Source of the DNA: Prevotella sp.
GTDB taxonomy: Bacteria; Bacteroidota; Bacteroidia; Bacteroidales; Bacteroidaceae
Assembly: GCA_017470345.1 (NCBI GenBank)
Contig: JAFUEP010000042.1
Coordinates: 1-64,000 of the forward strand
DNA: 64,000 nt
Direction: 5' to 3'
The position numbers and the translations under genes were made by a program. Under the pieces are notes generated by a model. The model was not told where the DNA came from. It made no database searches and saw only the letters and a list, made by a program, of their open reading frames with translations. Each line of letters starts with the position of its first letter. The stretch's first letter is position 1. Positions 1-10,113 of this stretch are shown here, in pieces.

Positions 1-379
1 ACTTTTCAATCCTGCAAATGGTATTGTGGTATTGTGATACTGTGATACTGCGTTAGTTGTATCATATTGAAAGTAGGCTGTCCTGAACGACGTTGCAAAG
101 TGTCATTGGCGTCAAGAAGGCGGGTGACACTTTGACGGCGGCGCCCTGCAAGTCGGTGACAATCTGATTTCCGCGTTTTTCGTGAGACACATGGCTCCTG
201 TGTCTTATGCGCAATACAATTGCCGTTGCAATCGAAGCAGTGAGCCAGAATGTCGGGACCACGCTGGCACACAGACACGCAGGCACACAGCACCATTTGA
301 TACCCCCCAAAAAAAAGGGAACCAGTTCTTTTAATGCTGTGTGGGTGCATATAGATGTGACAGCGTTGTCTCGCCAGCG
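1..379. other. Intergenic region, no gene recognised
   Basis: No reading frame here looks like a protein. The left edge holds short direct repeats (ATTGTGGT and GTGATACT units). An inverted pair CAAAGTGTCA (96-105) and TGACACTTTG (125-134) could form a hairpin, and AGACACA/TGTGTCT (185-191 and 199-205) a second, smaller one. Both lie downstream of ettA on its strand and could act as processing or termination structures, but neither has a clear T-tract. Confidence 0.5.
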
Positions 380-2077
380 CTACTCTTCCATCAGCTTGCG
401 ATAGCGGGCGCGTCGGGGCTCGTCCAGTCCGAGGCGCAAGGCCTTGTTGGCTTCATACTCCGAGTAGTTGCCGTCGAAGAAGAAGGGGGCGTCGCCTCCC
501 TCGAAGGCCAGGATGTGGGTGCAGATGCGGTCGAGGAACCATCGGTCGTGGCTGATGACGACGGCGCATCCGGCGAAGGCCTCGAGTCCTTCCTCCAGTG
601 CCCGGAGCGTGTTGACGTCGATGTCGTTGGTCGGCTCGTCGAGGAGCAGCACGTTGCCCTCCTGCTTGAGTGCGAGGGCCAGCTGCAGTCGGTTGCGCTC
701 GCCGCCTGAGAGTACGCCGCACTTCTTCTCCTGGTCGACGCCAGTGAAGTTGAAGCGCGAGAGATAGGCCCTCACGTTGACGTCGCGTCCGCCCATGCGG
801 ATGGTCTCGTTGCCTTGTGAGACGACCTGATAGACCGACTTCTCGGGGTCGATGTCCTTGTGCTGCTGGTCGACATAGCTCAGTCGGACGGTCTCGCCTA
901 CGGAGAACGTGCCGGCGTCGGGCGTGTCGAGGCCCATGATGAGTCGGAAGAGGGTGGTCTTGCCGGCTCCGTTTGGTCCGATGACGCCGACGATGCCGTT
1001 GGGCGGCAGGACGAAGTTGAGGTCCTTGAAGAGTGTCTTGCCGGGGAAGGCCTTGGCAACGTGCTGGGCCTCGATGACCTTGTTGCCCAGGCGGGGCCCG
1101 TTGGGGATGAAGATCTCGAGCTTCTCCTCCTTCTGCTTCTGCTCCTCGTTGAGCATCGTCTCGTAGGAGTTCAGTCGGGCCTTGCCCTTGGCGTGGCGGG
1201 CCTTGGGCGCCATGCGCACCCACTCGAGCTCGCGCTCGAGGGTCTTGCGCCGCTTGGAGGCCGACTTTTCTTCTTGCGCCAGGCGCTGGCTCTTCTGCTC
1301 GAGCCACGACGAGTAGTTGCCCTTCCAGGGGATGCCCTCGCCGCGGTCGAGCTCGAGGATCCATTCGGCGACGTCGTCGAGGAAGTAGCGGTCGTGGGTG
1401 ACGGCGATGACCGTGCCCTCGTATTGCTGGAGGTGCTGCTCGAGCCAGTCGATGGACTCGGCGTCGAGATGGTTGGTGGGCTCGTCGAGCAGCAGCACGT
1501 CGGGCTTCTGCAGGAGGAGTCGGCAGAGGGCCACACGGCGCCGCTCGCCGCCTGAGAGGTCCGTCACGGGCCATTCGGCGGGGGGGCAGTTGAGTGCTGC
1601 CATGGCGCGCTCGAGCTTCGAGTCCATGTTCCATGCGTCAGTGGAGTCGATGATGTCCTGCAGCTCTGCCTGACGGGCCATGAGCTGGTCCATCTTGTCG
1701 GGGTCCTCGTAGTATTCGGGTAAGCCGAATTTCACGTTGATGTCGTCGTATTCAGCCAGTGCGTCGTAGACGTGGCGCACGCCGTCGCGCACGTTTTCCA
1801 TGACGGTCTTCGTCTCGTCGAGGGGCGGGTCCTGTGGCAGATAGCCGACGGAATAGCCCGGGCTCCACACGACGTTGCCCTGATACTGCTGGTCGAGCCC
1901 TGCAATGATTTTCATCAGGGTCGACTTACCTGCACCGTTGAGTCCGATGATGCCAATCTTGGCGCCATAGAAGAAACTGAGGTAGATGTTCTTGAGCACC
2001 TGCTTCTGGTTCTGCTGGATGGTCTTGCTCACTCCGACCATCGAGAAGATGACTTTCTTGTCGTCGACTGTTGCCAT
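380..2077 (-). CDS. ettA: ABC-F translational throttle protein EttA
   Basis: This 565-residue cytoplasmic protein has two ABC ATPase domains and no membrane segment. The first Walker A (GLNGAGKST) is at residues 45-53 and the first signature (LSGGE) at 174-178. The second Walker A (GPNGAGKT) is near residue 366 and is followed by a second LSGGE and a second DEPTN Walker B. The charged linker between domains and the tail ending in RYRKL are typical of EttA, which binds the ribosomal E site and gates entry into elongation according to ATP/ADP. The ATG beginning MATVDDKK was chosen because the frame further upstream reads through repeats. The upstream neighbour is the GHL10 gene, 188 bp away across a repeat-rich spacer, so separate transcription is possible. 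Confidence 0.93.
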   Translation of the reverse strand: MATVDDKKVIFSMVGVSKTIQQNQKQVLKNIYLSFFYGAKIGIIGLNGAGKSTLMKIIAGLDQQYQGNVVWSPGYSVGYLPQDPPLDETKTVMENVRDGVRHVYDALAEYDDINVKFGLPEYYEDPDKMDQLMARQAELQDIIDSTDAWNMDSKLERAMAALNCPPAEWPVTDLSGGERRRVALCRLLLQKPDVLLLDEPTNHLDAESIDWLEQHLQQYEGTVIAVTHDRYFLDDVAEWILELDRGEGIPWKGNYSSWLEQKSQRLAQEEKSASKRRKTLERELEWVRMAPKARHAKGKARLNSYETMLNEEQKQKEEKLEIFIPNGPRLGNKVIEAQHVAKAFPGKTLFKDLNFVLPPNGIVGVIGPNGAGKTTLFRLIMGLDTPDAGTFSVGETVRLSYVDQQHKDIDPEKSVYQVVSQGNETIRMGGRDVNVRAYLSRFNFTGVDQEKKCGVLSGGERNRLQLALALKQEGNVLLLDEPTNDIDVNTLRALEEGLEAFAGCAVVISHDRWFLDRICTHILAFEGGDAPFFFDGNYSEYEANKALRLGLDEPRRARYRKLMEE

Positions 2078-2105
2078 AGTTATTCTTTGGGTTATTACAT
2101 TTTTC

Positions 2106-2262
2106 GCAAGCTTTGCTTGCTGGGAGTGAGGGGGAGTGAAAAGGGAGTGAGGGGGAGTGAAGGAGACGTCAGTTCTATCGCCAACATCATGCCTGGGAGT
2201 AACGTCCACTTCACTACCCTTTCACTTCTCTTTTACTCCTCTTTTACTCCTCTTTCACTTAT
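2106..2262. repeat. Hairpin-forming tandem-repeat arms between GHL10 gene and ettA
   Basis: The left side is purine-rich with repeated GGGAGTGA or GGGGGAGTGA units. The right side (about 2208-2262) has pyrimidine-rich units such as TTTTACTCCTC and TTTCACTT, the reverse-complement theme. The inner edges also match loosely (GAAGGAGACGTC against the complement of GACGTTACTCC). The unique core between the arms is about 40 bp. A smaller perfect hairpin, GCAAGC-TTT-GCTTGC, lies at 2106-2120. The architecture is like that of the hairpins around the four-helix gene and before araR. It could attenuate readthrough into ettA. Confidence 0.6.
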
Positions 2263-2265
2263 AGG

Positions 2266-3750
2266 TTATAGCTTGATGGTTTTCTTCGCGGGTTTGCTCT
2301 CGTTCTGGAGGCGGTCGAGGGCGGTGATGACATAGGTGTACTTGTCTGAGCCTTTCTGATACGGCAGTTTCAGATGCGTCTGCGATGTGACGCAGAGGAT
2401 CTTTGAGGCGTCAGAGGTGTTCACCTTCTCGCCCTTGGCAAAGCGATAGACGACGTAGCGTGTGGCGACGTCGCCCCACTTCTTGCCCTTCGGCGCGGTC
2501 CAGAAGAGGATATAGCCGTCGCTGGTCCAGACGGGCTTCACGCGGCGGGGCTTCTTGGGGGTCTTCTTGTCGATGAAGGGCATGAGGGGCTGCAGTGCGG
2601 GCGTGCGCCAATAGGTCTGACGGAGGGCGGTGGCGTAGTTGCCCGTGTTGTCGACAGCGGCCTTGGCATACCACAGGACGGTGCCGTCGACGTTCTGCAT
2701 CTGCTGGTGGAGGCGTTGCTTGGCTGGCTGCTGGTTGAGGCTGGGGTTCTGCAGGTCGGCGGCCTTGACGGTGCGCTCGATGTCCTCGCCGATGAAGAGG
2801 GGGCGTCCGGCGGCATGCTGATTCCACCATCGGATGAGGGTCTCGTAGTCGGCCGACTTGTGGCCTATCTCCCAATAGATCTGCGGCACGCAGTAGTCGA
2901 GCCATCCGTTGTTGATCCATAGGAGGACGTCGGCATAGAGGTCGTCGTAGTTCTGCAGGCCGTTGGTGTCGCTGCCAATGTCAGCGGAGCGCTTGTTGCG
3001 GTAGATGCCGAAGGGCGAGATGCCCACCTTGACCCATGGCTTGGCCTTGTGGACGGTCTCATAGAACTGCTTGATGAAGAGGTTGACATTATAGCGGCGC
3101 CAGTCGCCACGGTCCTTGATACCGTTGCTATAGAGGCGATACTGGGCGTCGTCGGGGATGGTCTGGCCAGCGGCGGGATAGGGATAGAAATAATCGTCCA
3201 TGTGGATGCCGTCGACGTCGTAGCGGGTGACGATGTCGCGGGCCACCTGGCAGATGTAGTCGCGGTTCTCGGGGATGCCGGGGTTGAGGATGAGCAGGTC
3301 GTCGTAGGAGAAGCAGCGCTCGGGCTGGCGCACGCCGATGTGCTTCGACGAGAGGGCCGTGGTGCCTTTGGTCTTGGCGCGATAGGGATTGATCCATGCG
3401 TGGAGCTCCATGCCGCGACGATGGCACTGGTCGATCATCCAATGCAGGGGGTCCCAGTAGGGATTGGGGGCCTTGCCCTGCTGGCCGGTCAGGAATCGGC
3501 TCCAGGGTTCAAGATTGCTCTCATAGAGGGCGTCGCACTCGGGCCTGACCTGGAAGAAGATGGCATTGACGCCAGTGCGCTGCAGCTCGTTGAGCTGATA
3601 GATGAGCGTCTCCTGCATCTTCTGGGTCGACATGCCTTGGAACTGTCCGTTGACGCATTGTATCCAGGCGCCACGGAATTCTCGCTTGGGCTGTGCGCCA
3701 ATGGTCAGCGCCAACAGCATCATGAGGGTTGATATGAAGATCCGTTTCAT
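2266..3750 (-). CDS. GHL10 (DUF187) family glycoside-hydrolase-like protein, exported
   Basis: The 494-residue protein starts with a signal peptide (MKRIFISTLMMLLALTIGAQ, cleavage after about residue 20). The GHL10/DUF187 TIM-barrel follows directly, opening with FRGAWIQCVNGQFQG and including the typical VNAIFFQVRPECDALY, LHAWINPYRA and VDGIHMDDYFYPYP stretches. The acidic DD in the last is a candidate active-site element. The last 100 residues look like a beta-sandwich (fibronectin III-like). Family members act on glycans at the cell surface or periplasm, but the substrate cannot be read from the sequence. The start ATG overlaps the TGA of the upstream HAD gene by 4 bp (ATGA), which implies translational coupling. 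A longer upstream frame was rejected because it is the shadow of the HAD gene. Confidence 0.88.
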   Translation of the reverse strand: MKRIFISTLMMLLALTIGAQPKREFRGAWIQCVNGQFQGMSTQKMQETLIYQLNELQRTGVNAIFFQVRPECDALYESNLEPWSRFLTGQQGKAPNPYWDPLHWMIDQCHRRGMELHAWINPYRAKTKGTTALSSKHIGVRQPERCFSYDDLLILNPGIPENRDYICQVARDIVTRYDVDGIHMDDYFYPYPAAGQTIPDDAQYRLYSNGIKDRGDWRRYNVNLFIKQFYETVHKAKPWVKVGISPFGIYRNKRSADIGSDTNGLQNYDDLYADVLLWINNGWLDYCVPQIYWEIGHKSADYETLIRWWNQHAAGRPLFIGEDIERTVKAADLQNPSLNQQPAKQRLHQQMQNVDGTVLWYAKAAVDNTGNYATALRQTYWRTPALQPLMPFIDKKTPKKPRRVKPVWTSDGYILFWTAPKGKKWGDVATRYVVYRFAKGEKVNTSDASKILCVTSQTHLKLPYQKGSDKYTYVITALDRLQNESKPAKKTIKL

Positions 3751-4364
3751 AGATAGTTGTATATTTCTTGTGTCCAGTCTGATCCGTTCTCTGGGCAGAA
3801 CGTGCGCATGCCCAGCTGAGAGGCGGCGGCCACGTTGCGTGGCCCGTCGTCGACGAAGAGGCAGTCGGAGGGTGGCGTCTGCTCCCGGATGAGCAGCTGG
3901 CGGAAGATGGTCTCGTCGGGCTTCATCAGCTGCATCTGATAGCTCAGATAGAGGGCGTCGAAATAATAGCCGACGGGATGGCCATGTCCGTCGAAGCGCG
4001 TCGAGCAGCACCACTCCATCATGTAAGGATTGGTGTTGGAAAGCAGCAACAGCCGGTAGCCCTCAGCACGCAGGCGTGTCAGGGCGTCAAGGTTGCGCTG
4101 GGGCAGCTCCTTGGCATAGCCCTGCCAGGCATAGCAGCACTCCGCTGCCGTCACCTCGCGGCCTACGAGCTTGCTGAGCTCCAGTCGGAAGGTCTCGGCA
4201 TCGATGCGTCCGCCTTCCAGGTCGCCGAAGATGCCCTGCTGGGTGTAAGGGTCGAGCCGGCGGTCAGCATCCTGCAGGCCTAATTCCTGGAAGCGTCTGA
4301 CTGACTGCTGTTGGTCGAGCGTGATGACGACGCCTCCCAGGTCGAAGATAATGGTACGTATCAT
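3747..4364 (-). CDS. HAD-superfamily phosphatase (subclass IA)
   Basis: The 205-residue cytosolic protein opens with the HAD motif I, IIFDLGGVVITLD. In this group the first Asp is the nucleophile and the second acid is replaced by the Gly of GGV, as in the YihX / glucose-1-phosphate phosphatase group. Motif II is LLLLSNTNP, motif III includes the Lys of QLMKPDETIF, and motif IV is CLFVDDGPRN. The helical cap lies between motifs I and II. The substrate is probably a small phosphorylated metabolite but is not determined by the sequence. The gene sits 17 bp after metH and overlaps the next gene by 4 bp, so it belongs to the smpB-metH operon. Confidence 0.88.
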   Translation of the reverse strand: MIRTIIFDLGGVVITLDQQQSVRRFQELGLQDADRRLDPYTQQGIFGDLEGGRIDAETFRLELSKLVGREVTAAECCYAWQGYAKELPQRNLDALTRLRAEGYRLLLLSNTNPYMMEWCCSTRFDGHGHPVGYYFDALYLSYQMQLMKPDETIFRQLLIREQTPPSDCLFVDDGPRNVAAASQLGMRTFCPENGSDWTQEIYNYL

Positions 4365-4381
4365 AGTCCAGTATTCGTCGT

Positions 4382-7162
<2,781 letters not shown>

Positions 7163-7165
7163 ACC

Positions 7166-7648
7166 TTATTTATATATCTTCATGGCCCGGTCCATCTCGC
7201 GGCGGTCCTCCTTCTCCTTCAGCGTCTGACGCTTGTCGTAGGCCTTCTTACCCTTGCAGAGGGCGATGTCCATCTTGGCGCGCCCGTTAGCGTCAATCCA
7301 CACCAGGGTAGGCACGATGGTGTAGCCCGTTTGCTTCGTAGCGCTCTCGAGGCGGTTGATCTCGCGCCTGGTCAGGAGCAGCTTGCGGTCGCGCTTCTGC
7401 TCATGGTTGTTGTAGGAGCCATAGAAATAGGGGCTGACGGACATGCCCTTGACCCACATCTCGCCACGAATGATCGTGCAGTAGGTGTCGACGAGCGAGG
7501 CCTTGCCCGCACGGATTGACTTGATCTCCGTGCCAGTGAGCACAATGCCGGCCGTGAACTCCTCGATGAAGAAGTATTCGAACGCTGCCTTGCGGTTCTT
7601 TATCTGTACGGGGCTCTTCTTGCGGAGCTCCTCTTGTTGTTTGTTCAT
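7166..7648 (-). CDS. smpB: SsrA-binding protein SmpB
   Basis: SmpB binds tmRNA and delivers it to stalled ribosomes for trans-translation. The 160 residues match the family: the [30 protein letters not shown] beta-barrel start is recognised in parts (for example [14 protein letters not shown] at about 40-53), and the basic tail ([20 protein letters not shown]) is the segment that folds into a helix in the decoding site. The start ATG overlaps the TGA of the upstream DMP19 gene by 4 bp, and metH begins 3 bp downstream. No tmRNA gene was found in this window. Confidence 0.96.
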   Translation of the reverse strand: MNKQQEELRKKSPVQIKNRKAAFEYFFIEEFTAGIVLTGTEIKSIRAGKASLVDTYCTIIRGEMWVKGMSVSPYFYGSYNNHEQKRDRKLLLTRREINRLESATKQTGYTIVPTLVWIDANGRAKMDIALCKGKKAYDKRQTLKEKEDRREMDRAMKIYK

Positions 7649-8151
7649 ACGACAGTAGCAAAATTCTCGATGTTGTTATCCACATAGCGTGCGACCTGAG
7701 CCGTCAGCTCCTCCTCGTTCTCGACGAACCAGTCGTCGTAGTCGTCGAACTCGGGATGCAGCTCAAAGAGCGCCATGAACTCCTCGTCAGTGCAGTCGCG
7801 CTCCAGCTCCTCACGCGACTGGAGCCACAGCGTGTGGACCTCATAGAGCCGTTTGCCGAGCTCGCGAATGCCCCAAATCTTGTTGAGAACCTTGGCAAAG
7901 GGATTCTTGAAGATGAGCGGGCCATACCCATTGTGTATCAACTGGATAAACCCTCCGTCCATCACTTCCTCATGAAGCGTGTCCCAACAGAGCAGCGTCA
8001 CCTGGTCGACGCTCAGTTCGGTGATATTCTCACTGGTCAGTTCGCCTCCGATGGCCTCACGCAGGGCCTTGATGAAGACGGCGAGAAACTCGTCCATCCC
8101 CTCCATGGCCGCCTGGCTCAGGTCTTGGTCTTTAATCGTTATCTGTATCAT
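7645..8151 (-). CDS. DMP19 / DUF4375 family protein
   Basis: The 168-residue acidic protein contains the conserved block [13 protein letters not shown] (about residues 65-77) with flanking helices, as in DMP19-like (DUF4375) proteins. A viral member is described as a DNA-mimic protein; the role of chromosomal bacterial members is unknown to me. The C-terminal half is very acidic ([18 protein letters not shown]). The ATG reading MIQITIKDQ was chosen over an upstream one because the upstream codons overlap a clear promoter, which would leave no leader. It is the first gene of the operon continuing with smpB and metH. Confidence 0.75.
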   Translation of the reverse strand: MIQITIKDQDLSQAAMEGMDEFLAVFIKALREAIGGELTSENITELSVDQVTLLCWDTLHEEVMDGGFIQLIHNGYGPLIFKNPFAKVLNKIWGIRELGKRLYEVHTLWLQSREELERDCTDEEFMALFELHPEFDDYDDWFVENEEELTAQVARYVDNNIENFATVV

Positions 8152-8159
8152 TGCGAGTG

Positions 8160-8191
8160 CAAAGATACAACAAATAATCGTAACCACCAAA
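8160..8191 (-). promoter_or_regulatory. Bacteroidetes-type promoter for the DMP19-smpB-metH operon
   Basis: Read on the minus strand, TTTG (at 8188-8191) is followed by 20 bp and TATCTTTG (8160-8167), an exact match to the TTTG / TAnnTTTG sigma-ABfr promoter consensus. The -7 element ends 9 bp before the chosen start codon, so the leader is very short. Confidence 0.8.
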
Positions 8192-8215
8192 TAAGTCAGT
8201 GATTTTGCTCACGAC

Positions 8216-8295
8216 AAAGTACCCCTTTGACTGCATCAAAGGACCGCTTTGAGGGTCATAAAGGACCGCTTTGCCCATGTCAAAGGACCGCTTTG
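8216..8295. repeat. 22-bp-period palindrome array A (four units)
   Basis: Four 14-bp cores begin at 8216, 8238, 8260 and 8282, exactly 22 bp apart. The first is AAAGTACCCCTTTG and the other three are AAAGGACCGCTTTG. The 8-bp spacers are all different (ACTGCATC, AGGGTCAT, CCCATGTC). Each core begins AAAG and ends CTTTG, so it is quasi-palindromic. The array lies between the divergent promoters of the smpB-metH operon and galM. Three related arrays occur in this window. Confidence 0.85.
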
Positions 8296-8375
8296 CCAAA
8301 ACCGCCGCGACGGCCCCTGCCAAACGCTATAATGTGTTAAAACGACACTACTCACGAAAAATAGTTAATAAAACA

Positions 8376-8407
8376 TTTGGCCAATTCGCCAAAAAGTGGT
8401 AACTTTA
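8376..8407 (+). promoter_or_regulatory. galM / arabinose operon promoter with palindrome over -33
   Basis: TTTG (8376-8379), a 20-bp spacer and TAACTTTA (8400-8407, one base off TAnnTTTG) form a promoter 50 bp before galM. A perfect inverted repeat TTTGGC-CAATTC-GCCAAA (8376-8393) covers the -33 box. Its place makes it a candidate operator, possibly for the AraR regulator encoded downstream, but no second copy was found in the window. Confidence 0.65.
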
Positions 8408-8456
8408 CACCCAAATTAGAAACATCAATAACTTTAAACTATTAAACAAAACATTC

Positions 8457-9623
8457 ATGAAGACAAGAAAAGCATCTTTACTCGGCGCTGGCGCTATCAT
8501 GGCCCTCGCCCTGGCTTCGTGTGACGGCCAGTCTGGCCAGCAGCTGACACTGTCGGGTCTCGACGCCGCAAAGTTCGACACAGTGATTAACGAGAAGCCC
8601 GTAGGACTCTACACCCTGACCAACGAGCAGGGCATGGAGGTCTGCGTGACCAACTTCGGCGGTCGCGTGGTGAGCATCATGGTGCCCGACCGCGACGGCA
8701 AGATGACTGACGTCGTGCTGGGCTACGACAACATCGCCCAGTATGCCGACGCAGCCAACTTCGGCAGCGACTTCGGCGCCTCGATCGGCCGCTATGCCAA
8801 CCGCATCAAGAACGGACAGTTCACCCTCAACGACAGCGTCATCCAGCTGCCCCAGAACAACTTCGGCCATTGCCTGCACGGCGGTCCCACTGGATGGCAG
8901 TATCAGGTCTATGAGGCCCAGCAGGTAGATCCCCAGACGCTGAAGCTGACCCTCGTCTCGCCTGACGGCGACAACCAGTTCCCTGGCCAGGTGACTGCCA
9001 CAGTGACCTACACGCTGACCGCTGAGAACGCCCTTGACATCAAGATGGAAGCCGAGACAGACGCGCCCACGATTGTCAACATGACCAACCACTCGTATTT
9101 CAACCTGAACGGTGATCCCACACAGCCCGCCATGGACATGGTGATGTATATCAATGCTGACAAGTTCACGCCTGCCGACTCAACGTTTATGCCTACAGGC
9201 GAGGTGCGCGACGTCACGGGCACGCCCATGGACTTCCGTACGGCCCACGCCATTCAAGATTCGCTCCGCATGGACGACGAGCAGGTGCGCTTCGGCAACG
9301 GCTTCGACCACAACTGGATTCTCAACACCAACGGCGACGACACCCAGGTCTGCGCCTCGCTCTATTCGCCCAAGACGGGCATCCTGCTTGAGGCCTTCAC
9401 CAACGAGCCCGGCATGCAGGTCTACACTGGCAACTTCCAGGGCATCGACGGCGAGCAGGACAAGGTGCGCAAGGGCGGCCTGAAGTATCCGCAGCGCCCC
9501 TCCGTCTGCCTCGAGAGCCAGAAGTATCCCGACTCGCCCAACCATCCCGAGTGGCCCAGCCCCTATCTGAACCCCGGCGAGAAGTACTATAGCCACCTGG
9601 TTTTCAAGTTCTCAGTTAAGTGA
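8457..9623 (+). CDS. galM: Aldose 1-epimerase (mutarotase), lipoprotein
   Basis: GalM-type enzymes interconvert alpha and beta anomers of aldoses. The 388-residue protein has a lipoprotein signal with lipobox ALASC (lipidated Cys22), so it acts outside the cytoplasm. The mutarotase domain starts at about residue 45 (GLYTLTNEQGMEVCVTNFG) and shows GRYANRIKNG, the catalytic His in NMTNHSYFNLNG and the catalytic Glu region TNEPGMQVYTGNF. It is the first gene after the arabinose-region promoter, so arabinose or arabinose oligomers are plausible substrates. Its stop codon TGA is also the first three bases of the left arm of the following inverted repeat. Confidence 0.92.
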   Translation: MKTRKASLLGAGAIMALALASCDGQSGQQLTLSGLDAAKFDTVINEKPVGLYTLTNEQGMEVCVTNFGGRVVSIMVPDRDGKMTDVVLGYDNIAQYADAANFGSDFGASIGRYANRIKNGQFTLNDSVIQLPQNNFGHCLHGGPTGWQYQVYEAQQVDPQTLKLTLVSPDGDNQFPGQVTATVTYTLTAENALDIKMEAETDAPTIVNMTNHSYFNLNGDPTQPAMDMVMYINADKFTPADSTFMPTGEVRDVTGTPMDFRTAHAIQDSLRMDDEQVRFGNGFDHNWILNTNGDDTQVCASLYSPKTGILLEAFTNEPGMQVYTGNFQGIDGEQDKVRKGGLKYPQRPSVCLESQKYPDSPNHPEWPSPYLNPGEKYYSHLVFKFSVK

Positions 9624-9661
9624 TTGAATATTGAATATTGAAAATTGAAAATTAGCTGCGC
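9621..9661 (+). repeat. Left 41-bp inverted arm flanking the four-helix-bundle gene
   Basis: The arm consists of degenerate tandem units (TTGAATA, TTGAATA, TTGAAAA, TTGAAAA) and ends in TTAGCTGCGC immediately before the ATG of the next gene. It pairs with the arm at 10065-10105 with few mismatches. The tandem-unit construction and the CTGCGC end are shared with the hairpin before araR. Confidence 0.8.
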
Positions 9662-10075
9662 ATGGAGACTGGCAACAAGATCCTGGATCTTTCAAAGGCT
9701 TATGCTATCCGCATCATACGTTTGTACCAATTTCTTAATAATGAAAAGCGAGAGTACATCTTGTCGAGACAATTATTAAGAAGCGGTACAAGCATAGGAG
9801 CTAATGTCAGGGAGAGTATCAATGCGCAGAGCAAATTAGATTTCATCAATAAATTAAACATCGCCTTAAAGGAATCGAACGAGACTGAATACTGGCTGGA
9901 GTTATTATACGAAACTGATTACATTGAAGAAACTATGTTTTCTTCGTTTATAACAGATAATCATAACATCTCCGGCACACTGGTCAACATTATAAAGACT
10001 ACAAAAAACAATTTAAATAACAAAACACTTAACCCAAAGATTGAAAGTGAGAATGGTGATGACGGCGCAGCCTAA
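9662..10075 (+). CDS. Four-helix-bundle protein of the S23 / 23S rRNA intervening-sequence family
   Basis: The 137-residue protein has the family pattern: an N-terminal helix (ILDLSKAYAIRIIRLYQFL), then SRQLLRSGTSIGANVRES near residues 38-55, then ESNETEYWLELLYETDYI near 79-96. Proteins of this fold include those encoded in intervening sequences of 23S rRNA and Avd of diversity-generating retroelements; the function of isolated copies is not established. The gene is AT-rich (many TTA, AAT and ATA codons) inside a GC- and C-rich operon, which suggests later arrival. Its start codon abuts the left inverted arm and its stop lies at the inner edge of the right arm, so gene and arms look like one insertion unit between galM and the transporter. 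Confidence 0.88.
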   Translation: METGNKILDLSKAYAIRIIRLYQFLNNEKREYILSRQLLRSGTSIGANVRESINAQSKLDFINKLNIALKESNETEYWLELLYETDYIEETMFSSFITDNHNISGTLVNIIKTTKNNLNNKTLNPKIESENGDDGAA

Positions 10076-10105
10076 TCTTCAATATTCAATCTTCAATCTT
10101 CAATA
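10065..10105 (-). repeat. Right 41-bp inverted arm flanking the four-helix-bundle gene
   Basis: Read on the minus strand it has units TTGAAGA, TTGAAGA, TTGAATA and TTGAAGA, then TTAGGCTGCGC, mirroring the left arm at 9621-9661. The last codons and the TAA of the four-helix gene lie inside its inner edge. Transcript from the galM promoter would fold the two arms together with the gene as the loop. Confidence 0.8.
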
Positions 10106-10113
10106 AAAAAATT

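Noticed and set aside
6-350. Open frames of 82 and 114 codons on the minus strand after ettA
   Set aside because: They are Cys/His-rich without domain pattern, run through short DNA repeats and have no promoter or start context.
860-1555. Long plus-strand frame opposite ettA
   Set aside because: It is the Glu/Leu/Val-rich antisense shadow of a GC-rich gene; ettA explains the region. The same holds for long antisense frames at 3049-3732, 10093-11142, 13412-14770, 16744-17817 and 18378-19679.
8216-8295. CRISPR array
   Set aside because: The repeat core is 14 bp and the spacers 8 bp, far below CRISPR sizes, and no cas gene is present.
9621-10105. Insertion sequence with transposase
   Set aside because: The enclosed gene is a four-helix-bundle protein without any transposase or nuclease motif, and no target-site duplication could be recognised.
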